Below are positions 1 through 6,000 of a DNA stretch of 6,511 bases, in pieces. The notes below the pieces were generated by a model that did no database searches, was not told where the DNA came from, and worked only from the letters and a program-made list of their open reading frames with translations. How positions within the stretch are numbered: the stretch's first letter is position 1; each line of letters opens with the position of its first letter. This DNA is from an uncultured Bacteroidales bacterium (GTDB lineage: Bacteria > Bacteroidota > Bacteroidia > Bacteroidales > UBA932). Location: positions 1-6,511 of the forward strand of contig CABTXO010000099.1 of assembly GCA_902488725.1 (NCBI GenBank). The letters are read 5' to 3'. Both the position numbers and the translations under genes were made by a program.

Positions 1-277
1 AACGATGTTTGTCAATGGTTCCACCTTGGCATAGCTTCATCAAATGCCTGGCTTCATCCAACGTGATCTCTTTCTCAAACTCGTATCGCGACAGGCCACC
101 GTCTTTGCTTCGACCTTTGATGGTTAAGAAAGCATGGTCGTCGCGCACGCGCACACGCACCGTGGCACCCATAGCAGGAATGTAACCTTGCTGGATATGG
201 CTGGCTGAGAAGGCGACATCCCTATATTCGCCCCCTCTTCTCACCAAGAACTTGCGCTCTATCTCAAGCCCACTCAT
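1..277 (-). CDS. CYTH domain-containing protein (N-terminal part, cut by window edge)
   Basis: Reading the minus strand from an ATG at 277 gives 92 residues without a stop before the window ends. The N-terminus carries the CYTH signature ExExK as EIERKFLV (E5, E7, K9). It is followed by TVRVRVRDD (39-47), LTIKG (51-55) and YEFEKEI (65-71), the strand pattern of the first half of a triphosphate tunnel. Known CYTH proteins bind triphosphate substrates with a divalent metal; bacterial members include inorganic triphosphatases and class IV adenylate cyclases. The exact substrate cannot be told here. The ATG overlaps the stop codon of the preceding small membrane-protein gene (ATGA, 274-277), so translational coupling is likely. 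The gene appears to be the third in the prfB operon. The family is certain from the motif; the C-terminal half lies outside the window. Confidence 0.88.
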   Translation of the reverse strand, partial: MSGLEIERKFLVRRGGEYRDVAFSASHIQQGYIPAMGATVRVRVRDDHAFLTIKGRSKDGGLSRYEFEKEITLDEARHLMKLCQGGTIDKHR

Positions 278-462
278 CCTACGATAGTCATGGTCCATAT
301 CATGTAAAGTATGGCCAAAAGAATGAGAACACTAAAGATCCATTTCACAATTGTAGCGCCATGAATTTTCTGTTTTTCCTCTCTGTTCATGCGTTTCACC
401 TCCCTGCTCATACTGTTAATCTCACGTACAGGCTCATGTGGGTTTGTTTTGTTTTTGCTCAT
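274..462 (-). CDS. Small single-pass membrane protein, function unknown
   Basis: This is a 62-residue ORF starting at ATG 462. Residues 1-36 are highly charged and polar (for example REVKRMNREEKQK, 20-32) and could form an amphipathic or coiled helix. Residues 37-58 (from about TIVKWIFSV onwards) form one strongly hydrophobic segment. The arrangement fits a small inner-membrane protein with a cytoplasmic basic N-terminus; there is no signal peptidase site. It sits 38 bases downstream of prfB with no visible promoter or terminator between, and its TGA overlaps the start of the CYTH gene by 4 bases. This tight packing supports it being a real gene. I do not recognise the family. Its base composition (about 38-42% GC) is far below that of the genes to the right. 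Confidence 0.72.
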   Translation of the reverse strand: MSKNKTNPHEPVREINSMSREVKRMNREEKQKIHGATIVKWIFSVLILLAILYMIWTMTIVG

Positions 463-500
463 GATATTTTTCCAATTAGAAAGTTTAACATTAGATATTG

Positions 501-1662
501 TTAGTACTGTGATTGAGCTTCCTCGCCTCTGGCATATTCCATGAGGTAGGCTTTGATAAAATTATCCAAATCTCCGTCCATCACGCCATCCACATCAGAT
601 GTTTGATAGTTCGTGCGATGGTCTTTCACACGGCGGTCGTCAAACACGTAGCTGCGTATTTGGCTACCCCATTCTATTTTCTTTTTGCCAGCCTCTATCT
701 TGGCTTGTGCCTCCATGCGCTTCTTAAGCTCACGGTCATAAAGCTGGCTCTTTAACAATTGCATGGCTTTGGCCTTGTTTTTGGGCTGGTCGCGTGTCTC
801 GGTGTTCTCTATCAATATCTCTTCTTTCTCGCCCGTGTCTGGGTCTTCATATTGATAGCGCAGGCGCACGCCCGACTCCACCTTGTTCACGTTCTGGCCG
901 CCGTGGCCGCCCGCCCGGAAGGTGTCCCAGGAGAGCCTGGAATTGTCCACGTTCACCTCGATGGTGTCGTCCACCAGGGGATAGACGAAGACGGACGAGA
1001 AGGTCGTCTGCCGCTTTCCCTGGGCGTTGAAGGGGGAAATGCGCACCAGCCGGTGCACCCCGTTCTCCGCCTTGAGGTAGCCGTAGGCATATTCCCCGTC
1101 AAATTCGATGGTCGCCGACTTGATGCCGGCCTCCTCGCCCTCCTGCAGATCCGTGATGGTGGTCTTGTAGCCGTTGCGCTCGCCCCAGCGCAGGTACATG
1201 CGCATCAGCATCGCGCTCCAGTCGTTGGCTTCGGTGCCGCCGGCGCCGGAGTTGATGGTCAGCACGGCGCCGAGGCCGTCTCCCTCGCCTCCCAGCATGT
1301 TCCGGAGCTCCAGGGTCTCGATCCGCTCCTCCGCCGATGCGAAAGAGGCATCCAGCTCCTCCGATTCAGGGGTCGAGGCGGTGTCGTCCGTCGCCCCGTT
1401 CAAACTTTCCTTGGCAAATTCGTACAGGACGTCCAAGTCCTCGACGGCCGTGAAGGCCTTGTCGAAGTCCGTCACCCAGGACTTGACGGCGTTGAGATTT
1501 TTCGTGAAGGCCTGTGCAGCCTTCGGGTCGTTCCAGAAGTCAGGTGCTTCCGTCTTCTTCTGCAGCGCAGCTATTTGTTCCCGTTTCCCGGGGATGTCAA
1601 AGACACCTCCCCAGCGTGTCCAAGCGCTGATGCAGCGTTTCGATCTGATCTTTCAGTATCAT
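501..1662 (-). CDS. prfB: Peptide chain release factor 2 (RF2), programmed +1 frameshift
   Basis: RF2 ends translation at UGA and UAA codons by promoting hydrolysis of peptidyl-tRNA on the ribosome. The product is 386 residues after frameshifting: 21 codons from ATG 1662 to CTT (1600-1602), then the +1 frame from GAC (1596-1598) to TAA at 501. Key motifs are the RF2 stop-recognition tripeptide SPF at about 209-211 and the catalytic GGQ at about 254-256, within AGGHGGQNVNKVESG. Both lie only 4 residues away from their places in E. coli RF2 (365 aa). The C-terminal domain is longer, with an insert around YEDPDTGEKEE and an extended tail. A GGAG precedes the ATG by 4 bases. An apparent GTG start at 1475 is only the point where the second frame was truncated by ORF calling; the residues before it (for example TEAPDFWNDPKAAQ) are typical RF2. 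Synthesis should be self-regulated through the UGA at codon 22. The last third has a different base composition (see findings). Confidence 0.96.
1596..1612 (-). promoter_or_regulatory. Programmed +1 frameshift site of prfB
   Basis: Reading the minus strand, the site is an internal Shine-Dalgarno-like GGGGAGG (1612-1606), then three bases TGT, then CTT TGA C. The zero frame ends at TGA (1599-1597, codon 22). Slipping forward by one base at CTT makes the next codon GAC and opens the rest of RF2. Spacing and the CTTTGAC heptamer match the well-known E. coli prfB site. In the known mechanism, scarce RF2 makes the ribosome pause at UGA and shift, producing more RF2. Confidence 0.96.
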
Positions 1663-1683
1663 AACACTCCATGTTTAGTTTGA

Positions 1684-1691
1684 CAAAGATA
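1684..1691 (-). promoter_or_regulatory. Likely prfB promoter, -7 element
   Basis: TATCTTTG on the minus strand matches the Bacteroidota -7 consensus TAnnTTTG and lies 22 bases upstream of the prfB ATG. I see no clear TTTG at the expected -33 position, so the match rests on the -7 box and location alone. Confidence 0.6.
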
Positions 1692-1852
1692 CGCAATCGC
1701 CAGGCGTTTTCCTATGCGTCGGCGTCCGTCCGCGAAAAATCCGACAAAATTCCGCCACGAAATGAATCGAAATCTCCTCGGGAAATGAACTTTCTGCACA
1801 CTTGGTGCGGCGGAGGCACTCCGATGGGATGCAGCAGAAGCATTCTGCGGGA

Positions 1853-1870
1853 CATCTTCACTTGAAGATG
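1853..1870. repeat. Near-perfect 18-bp palindrome (inverted repeat)
   Basis: CATCTTCA-CT-TGAAGATG: two perfect 8-bp arms around a 2-base centre. Just to its left lies a second inverted repeat, GCAGAA-gca-TTCTGC (1834-1848). Placed in tandem they could be a protein-binding site or consecutive RNA hairpins. No gene end lies nearby to explain them as a simple terminator. Confidence 0.55.
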
Positions 1871-1893
1871 CTGGCGGGCATGGCGATGATTTT

Positions 1894-1920
1894 GTTTGCC
1901 GGTTTTGGGTAAACTTTTTT
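1894..1920 (+). terminator. Terminator-like hairpin with T-run, no obvious gene to end
   Basis: On the plus strand GTTTGCC (1894-1900) pairs with GGTAAAC (1908-1914) over 7 pairs, one of them G-U, around a 7-base loop, and is followed at once by six T (1915-1920). This has the form of an intrinsic terminator. No plus-strand gene is visible upstream, so it either ends an unannotated transcript or is coincidental; the stem is weak in GC. Confidence 0.42.
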
Positions 1921-2015
1921 CAGGACGGCACTTACCCCCCTCAGATTGAAGGGTCCGGCCCGTTGTTCAGCCATCAGTTTGCACAGTCCCGTTGTCAGCA
2001 CAGAAGGCAGCCCTC

Positions 2016-2051
2016 GCGACAGGGTCTGCGACAGGGTCTCTGCGACAGGGG
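2016..2051. repeat. 12-bp tandem repeat upstream of the fumarase promoter
   Basis: GCGACAGGGTCT occurs at 2016-2027 and 2028-2039. After two extra bases it recurs as a partial copy GCGACAGGGG at 2042-2051. The array ends 33 bases before the fumarase -7 element, close enough to be a regulator-binding array, though simple slippage is equally possible. Confidence 0.7.
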
Positions 2052-2084
2052 CGGATCTCCACGGACGATTTCGGGAAAAATGCG

Positions 2085-2092
2085 TATATTTG
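2085..2092 (+). promoter_or_regulatory. Likely fumarase promoter, -7 element
   Basis: TATATTTG matches the Bacteroidota consensus TAnnTTTG. It lies 40 bases before the ATG at 2132 and 67 bases before the ATG at 2159. It also argues against any start further upstream in the open frame, which would lie before the transcription start. No convincing -33 TTTG is seen. Confidence 0.62.
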
Positions 2093-2158
2093 CAGATTGC
2101 GAGAGGGATCTGGAGGGCCGGTCCCGCATCGATGGAAACAGTAAAAAAGTCATACGTT

Positions 2159-3775
2159 ATGGTGGAATTCAACTATGCGCCGATGTTCCAGTTGGGACCG
2201 GACGAGACGGAGTACTACAAGCTGACGGGCGGGCATGTGTCCGTGAGCGAGTTCGAAGGAAAACCGATGCTGAAGGTGGATGCCGAGGGGCTGACGCTCC
2301 TGGCGAACGCCGCGTTCCGGGATGTCAACTTCCTGCTGCGGCCCGCGCACAACAAGCAGGTCGCCGAGATTCTGCGCGACCCCGAGGCTTCCGACAATGA
2401 CAAATATGTCGCGCTGCGCTTCCTGCGCAACGCCGAAGTGGCGGCGAAGGGCAAGCTCCCGTTCTGCCAGGACACGGGCACGGCCATCATCCACGCCGAA
2501 AAGGGCCAGCAGGTCTGGACCGGCTTCGACGATGCGGAGGCTCTCTCCAAGGGTGTGTTCAAAACTTACACGGAGGAGAACCTGCGCTACAGCCAGAACG
2601 CCCCGCTGACCATGTACAAGGAGGTGAACACGAAGTGCAACCTGCCTGCCCAGATCGACATCGAGGCCGCCGAGGGCATGGAATACCGCTTCCTCTGCGT
2701 GGTGAAGGGCGGCGGCTCGGCGAACAAGAGCTACCTCTATCAGATGACCAAGGCCGTCCTCAATCCGGACACTCTGGTGTCCTTCCTGGTCGAGAAGATG
2801 AAGACCCTGGGCACGGCGGCCTGCCCGCCTTACCACATCGCCTTCGTGATCGGCGGCACTTCCGCTGAAAAGAATCTGCTGACGGTGAAGCTGGCTTCCA
2901 CGCACTATTACGATTCCTTGCCGACAACCGGCGACGAGACCGGACGGGCGTTCCGGGACGTGGAGCTGGAGAAGGAAGTGCTGGCGGAGGCCTACAAGAT
3001 CGGACTGGGCGCGCAGTTCGGCGGCAAGTATTTCGCCCACGACGTGCGCATCATCCGGCTGCCCCGTCACGGAGCGAGCTGCCCGATCGGCCTGGGCGTC
3101 AGCTGCTCCGCAGACCGGAACATCAAGGCCAAGATCACCCGTGAAGGCATATTCATCGAGAAACTGGACGACAACCCGACGCAGTGGATTCCCGCTTCGA
3201 TGCGCGAGGCAGGGGAGGGCGCCGGCGTGGAGGTCGATCTCGACCGTCCGATGCCTGAAATCTGCGCCCTGCTGTCGAAATATCCCGTGTCCACCCGCCT
3301 GAACCTCACCGGCACCATCATCGTGGCCCGCGACATCGCGCACGCCCGGCTGAAGGAGCGTCTGGACAGGGGAGAGGATCTGCCGCAGTACTTCAAGGAC
3401 CATCCGGTGTTCTACGCCGGCCCGGCCAAGACGCCGGAGGGAATGGCCTGCGGTTCCATGGGCCCGACCACGGCCAACCGCATGGACCCGTACGTGGACC
3501 TGTTCCAGCGCCACGGCGGCAGCATGATCATGATCGCGAAGGGCAACCGCACGCAGGTCGTGACGGATGCCTGCAAGAAGCACGGCGGCTTCTACCTCGG
3601 TTCCGTCGGCGGCCCTGCTGCCGTCCTCTCCTTCGAGAGCATCAAGAGCATCGAGTGCGTGGAATATCCCGACCTGGGCATGGAGGCGATCTGGAAGATC
3701 CGCGTGGAGAACTTCCCGGCCTTCATCCTCGTCGACGACAAGGGAAACGACTTCTTCAAGCAGCTCGGCCTGTAA
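2159..3775 (+). CDS. Class I fumarate hydratase (fumarase), [4Fe-4S], single-chain
   Basis: This cytoplasmic enzyme interconverts fumarate and malate. In anaerobic Bacteroidales it works in the reductive branch from oxaloacetate to succinate. The product has 538 residues and reads like E. coli FumA/FumB (about 548) over its full length. The three cluster cysteines are C103 ([10 protein letters not shown]), C222 ([11 protein letters not shown]) and C316 (GVSCSADRN), each two residues before E. coli FumA C105, C224 and C318. Other landmarks are [13 protein letters not shown] (183-195), the FGGKYFAHD region (287-295), [12 protein letters not shown] (385-396), the GPAKTPEG and GPTTANRMD segments (421-443) and the C-terminal [13 protein letters not shown]. 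The start [13 protein letters not shown] is preferred because family members begin just before this FxYxPxFxLG segment. An in-frame ATG at 2132 (METVKK..., GGAGG at 2112-2116) would add nine residues and remains possible. The cluster makes the enzyme oxygen-sensitive. It ends 3 bases from the stop of the opposing asnA gene. Confidence 0.96.
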   Translation: MVEFNYAPMFQLGPDETEYYKLTGGHVSVSEFEGKPMLKVDAEGLTLLANAAFRDVNFLLRPAHNKQVAEILRDPEASDNDKYVALRFLRNAEVAAKGKLPFCQDTGTAIIHAEKGQQVWTGFDDAEALSKGVFKTYTEENLRYSQNAPLTMYKEVNTKCNLPAQIDIEAAEGMEYRFLCVVKGGGSANKSYLYQMTKAVLNPDTLVSFLVEKMKTLGTAACPPYHIAFVIGGTSAEKNLLTVKLASTHYYDSLPTTGDETGRAFRDVELEKEVLAEAYKIGLGAQFGGKYFAHDVRIIRLPRHGASCPIGLGVSCSADRNIKAKITREGIFIEKLDDNPTQWIPASMREAGEGAGVEVDLDRPMPEICALLSKYPVSTRLNLTGTIIVARDIAHARLKERLDRGEDLPQYFKDHPVFYAGPAKTPEGMACGSMGPTTANRMDPYVDLFQRHGGSMIMIAKGNRTQVVTDACKKHGGFYLGSVGGPAAVLSFESIKSIECVEYPDLGMEAIWKIRVENFPAFILVDDKGNDFFKQLGL

Positions 3776-3778
3776 GAC

Positions 3779-4816
3779 TTATGCGAGATTGATGCCGGCG
3801 GCGGCGCACTTTCGGACCATTTCTTCCGGCCAGAGGGAACTCTGGATCTCGCCGATGTGCGCTTTCTTGAGGAGGTACATGCACAGCCGCGACTGGCCGA
3901 TGCCGCCTCCGATGGTGTTGGGAAGTTCGCCCGAGAGCAGTTTCCGGTGGTAATACAGTGACGCCTTCTCTTCCTGCCCGCGCAGGCTGAGCTGGCGTCG
4001 CAGCGCATCCGGATCCACCCGCACGCCCATGCTTGAAATTTCGAAGGAACGGTTCAAGACGCTGTTCCAGAGCAGGATGTCCCCGTTCAGTCCGCATAGG
4101 CCGTCCTCCGTCGGCGTGCTCCAGTCGTCGTAGTCGGCGGCACGTCCGTCATGCACCGTCCCGTCTGAAAGCTTTCCGCCGATCCCGATGATGAACACGG
4201 CCTTGTGCTCCCGGGTGACTGCGTCTTCCCGTTCTTTCGGTGTCAGAGCGGGATATTGCTGCAGCAACTGCTCGGAGTGGATGAAGAATATTTCTTCGGG
4301 GAGATCGGGGACGAGCTGCGGAAACTCCACGTACAGCCGGTTCTGGGTGACCTTGACGGCTTCATAGATCCGACGGACCGTCTGCTTCAGGAAGGCCGGA
4401 TTGCGGTCCTCCTTCCGGATCACCTTCTCCCAGTCCCACTGGTCCACGTAGATGGAATGCAGGTTGTCAAGATCTTCGTCCGGGCGCAGTGCGTTCATGT
4501 CCGTGTAGATGCCTCTGCCGGGGGCGGTGCCCAGTTCTGCCAGCTTCAGCCGCTTCCACTTGGCGAGCGAATGGACCACTTCCGCCTGTCCGTCCCCGAG
4601 GGATTTGACGGGAAACCGGACGGGACGTTCGACGCCGTTCAGATCGTCGTTGATGCCTTTCCCGGAGGGCACGACCATGGGGGCCGTGACCCGCAGCAGG
4701 GCCAGCTGCGCCGAGAGGTTCAGTTGAAACATGTCCTTGACGGACTTGATGGCTTTTTCCGTGTTTTCGACGCTGCCGAGGAGGTTCCGGTAGTACGGGG
4801 GAATGAAAAGGGGCAT
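3779..4816 (-). CDS. asnA: Aspartate-ammonia ligase (asparagine synthetase A)
   Basis: This cytoplasmic enzyme makes asparagine from aspartate, ammonia and ATP, releasing AMP and pyrophosphate. The product has 345 residues, close to the family norm (E. coli AsnA 330; Bacteroidales members about 345). Its fold is that of a class II aminoacyl-tRNA synthetase. Visible family blocks are GINDDLNGVERPV (54-66), AEVVHSLAKWKR (78-89), GIYTDMNALRPDE (102-114), YVDQWDWE (123-130), FIIGIGGKLSDG (208-219), DGRAADYDDW (223-232), SSMGVRVD (261-268) and the motif-3-like GGGIGQSRLCMYLL (303-316). The start MPLFIPPYYRNLL at 4816 matches the family's N-terminus. A longer frame to 4933 would add 39 residues of unrelated sequence and run through the promoter region, so it is rejected. 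The gene faces the EamA-type transporter gene across a 98-bp divergent promoter region and converges on the fumarase gene. Confidence 0.96.
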   Translation of the reverse strand: MPLFIPPYYRNLLGSVENTEKAIKSVKDMFQLNLSAQLALLRVTAPMVVPSGKGINDDLNGVERPVRFPVKSLGDGQAEVVHSLAKWKRLKLAELGTAPGRGIYTDMNALRPDEDLDNLHSIYVDQWDWEKVIRKEDRNPAFLKQTVRRIYEAVKVTQNRLYVEFPQLVPDLPEEIFFIHSEQLLQQYPALTPKEREDAVTREHKAVFIIGIGGKLSDGTVHDGRAADYDDWSTPTEDGLCGLNGDILLWNSVLNRSFEISSMGVRVDPDALRRQLSLRGQEEKASLYYHRKLLSGELPNTIGGGIGQSRLCMYLLKKAHIGEIQSSLWPEEMVRKCAAAGINLA

Positions 4817-4836
4817 ATTCGTTCGTTTCTTCTCTG

Positions 4837-4844
4837 CAAAAATA
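4837..4844 (-). promoter_or_regulatory. Likely asnA promoter, -7 element
   Basis: TATTTTTG on the minus strand fits TAnnTTTG and lies 21 bases upstream of the asnA ATG, giving a very short leader. A clear -33 TTTG is not seen. Confidence 0.62.
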
Positions 4845-4862
4845 GGAATATTCTGGACATTT

Positions 4863-4876
4863 TCGGCGATTGCCGA
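4863..4876. promoter_or_regulatory. Candidate operator between divergent promoters
   Basis: TCGGC-GATT-GCCGA is a perfect 5-bp inverted repeat midway between the asnA -7 box (4837-4844) and the transporter -7 box (4885-4892). The 8-bp palindrome GAATATTC lies at 4846-4853. Its position just upstream of both promoters would let one regulator act on both genes. The repeat is short and may be chance. Confidence 0.35.
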
Positions 4877-4884
4877 TGTTTTCC

Positions 4885-4892
4885 TACCTTTG
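4885..4892 (+). promoter_or_regulatory. Likely promoter of the EamA-type transporter, -7 element
   Basis: TACCTTTG fits TAnnTTTG and lies 22 bases before the ATG at 4915. A GAGG sequence lies 3-4 bases before that ATG. No good -33 match is seen. Confidence 0.62.
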
Positions 4893-4914
4893 CAGCCGAA
4901 AAATCGTGAGGAAC

Positions 4915-5934
4915 ATGTGGTTGGCGCTAGCATTTCTTTCCGCGGCTCTGCTGGGGTGTTACGATGCTTTCAAGAAGGAAGCATTGAACGGGAATGCCGT
5001 GATTCCGGTGCTGTTTCTGAATACGCTGTTCTGCTCGCTGATCTTCTTTCCTTTCATCCTGCTGTCCAGCCGGACGTCCCTGCTGGACGGCGGCATGTTC
5101 AAAGTTGCAACGAACATCGGCTGGGAAACCCACCGGTGGATTCTGCTGAAGAGCGTGATCGTCCTGAGTTCGTGGTTGTTCGGCTATTTCGGGATCAAAC
5201 ATCTGCCGCTCACGATCGTGGGGCCGATCAATGCGACACGTCCGGTGATGGTGCTGGTCGGAGCAATGTTCCTCTTCGGGGAGCGTCTGAACGGACTGCA
5301 GTGGATCGGGGTGGGACTGGCTGTGGTGTCGTTCTTCCTGCTGAGCCGGAGCGGGCGCAAGGAAGGAATTGATTTCGAGCACAGTGTCTGGATCTATTTC
5401 GTCGTGGTCGCAGCCGTCCTGGGTGCCGTCAGCGGTCTGTATGACAAGTTCCTGATGGCGCCGCCCCAGCCTGCTTCCCCGGCTCCGGTTTCCGCATTGT
5501 CCGGCAACGGCTCTGATCTCTGGCAAACCCTTTCCTCCGGCGGTGGGCTTTTTCACACCCTTTCCTCCGGCGGTGGACTGGGGCTGGACCGGATGGCCGT
5601 CCAGAGCTGGTACAACGTGTACCAGTGCGGCATGATGGCCGTGATGCTGGCCGTGCTCTGGTGGCCGAACCGCCGCAAGACCACCCCCTTCCGCTGGCGC
5701 TGGTCCATCCTCTTCATCTCCCTCTTCCTCTCGGCCGCCGACTTCGTCTATTTCTATGCCCTCAGCCTCCCCGATGCGCTGATCTCTGTCGTGTCGATGG
5801 TCCGGCGCGGCAGCGTCCTCGTCACTTTCCTCTTCGGAGCCTGGCTCTTTCATGAGCGCAACCTCCGCAGCAAAGCCCTCGACCTCGCCCTCGTCCTCTT
5901 AGGCATGCTCTTCCTCTTTCTCGGCTCCCGTTAA
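4915..5934 (+). CDS. EamA/DMT-family transporter with expanded central loop
   Basis: An integral membrane protein of 339 residues from the drug/metabolite transporter superfamily, probably exporting or exchanging a small metabolite; the substrate cannot be predicted. About ten hydrophobic helices are visible: 2-18, 30-50, 76-95, 98-120, 128-145, 158-176, 232-250, 264-282, 288-312 and 321-337, i.e. two five-helix EamA repeats. Family landmarks include PLTIVGPINATRPVMVLVG (98-116) and FGERLN (121-126) in the first half. The matching region of the second half has ALSLPDALISVVSMVRRGS (282-300) and FHERNLRSKALDL (312-324). The loop between the halves (about 181-228) is long, rich in Pro, Ala, Ser and Gly, and contains TLSSGGGLFH and TLSSGGGLGL in tandem (205-224). 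From memory, related proteins have only a short linker here. ATG 4915 is chosen because hydrophobic helix 1 starts there and the promoter box lies just upstream; the frame is open to 4870. Leucine codon choice changes sharply across the loop (see findings). Confidence 0.88.
   Translation: MWLALAFLSAALLGCYDAFKKEALNGNAVIPVLFLNTLFCSLIFFPFILLSSRTSLLDGGMFKVATNIGWETHRWILLKSVIVLSSWLFGYFGIKHLPLTIVGPINATRPVMVLVGAMFLFGERLNGLQWIGVGLAVVSFFLLSRSGRKEGIDFEHSVWIYFVVVAAVLGAVSGLYDKFLMAPPQPASPAPVSALSGNGSDLWQTLSSGGGLFHTLSSGGGLGLDRMAVQSWYNVYQCGMMAVMLAVLWWPNRRKTTPFRWRWSILFISLFLSAADFVYFYALSLPDALISVVSMVRRGSVLVTFLFGAWLFHERNLRSKALDLALVLLGMLFLFLGSR
5527..5576 (+). repeat. 20-bp direct repeat, 30-bp period, inside the transporter loop
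   Basis: Identical 20-bp copies, each containing CTTTCCTCCGGCGG, lie at 5527-5546 and 5557-5576. The spacing of exactly 30 bp keeps the frame and encodes the 10-residue repeats TLSSGGGLFH and TLSSGGGLGL. The repeat lies in the part of the gene that codes for the extra loop. Confidence 0.88.
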
Positions 5935-6000
5935 TCCTTCCGCCCCGCTTTTCCCCGGACTTTCCCCGCTCCTCCGCTGACCCCCTCCCTCCCCGGACCG
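5935..6000. other. Pyrimidine-rich intergenic tract
   Basis: The plus strand after the transporter stop is almost all C and T with few purines, including runs such as CTTTTCCCCGGA followed closely by CTTTCCCCG. It continues the strong C-over-G bias of the last third of the transporter gene. No gene is visible in 5935-6208. Confidence 0.6.

Larger units (their letters stand above)
1692..2084. other. Gene-poor region between the prfB and fumarase promoters
   Basis: About 390 bases with no gene I can support. It contains two adjacent small hairpins (1834-1848 and 1853-1870), a terminator-like hairpin with a T-run (1894-1920) and a 12-bp tandem repeat (2016-2051). A 38-codon minus-strand ORF (1858-1974, starting MAEQRAGPF, ending ASIFK) has plausible amino-acid content but no promoter, no clear ribosome binding site and no recognised family. 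It may belong to a longer frame without a start, or be chance. The region could hold a small RNA or an interspersed repeat; neither can be decided from one copy. Confidence 0.5.

Noticed and set aside
1597..1599. In-frame TGA early in prfB, suggesting a pseudogene
   Set aside because: The surrounding internal SD and CTTTGAC heptamer with exact spacing are the known programmed frameshift signals; both flanking frames encode normal RF2 sequence.
759..1664. 301-codon plus-strand frame opposite prfB
   Set aside because: Antisense shadow of prfB with no family features.
1946..2158. Upstream extension of the fumarase frame (71 extra codons)
   Set aside because: The extension runs through the 12-bp repeats and the TATATTTG promoter box and has no resemblance to the fumarase N-terminus.
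2150..3583. Long minus-strand open frame (477 codons) opposite the fumarase
   Set aside because: His/Arg/Val-rich antisense shadow of a GC-rich gene; the plus strand encodes a full-length fumarase.
4817..4933. 39-residue N-terminal extension of AsnA
   Set aside because: It would start beyond both promoters and inside the opposing gene; the family N-terminus matches the start at 4816.
4927..5853. 308-codon minus-strand frame opposite the transporter
   Set aside because: Asp/Glu/His/Gln-rich shadow composition typical of the antisense of a hydrophobic membrane-protein gene.
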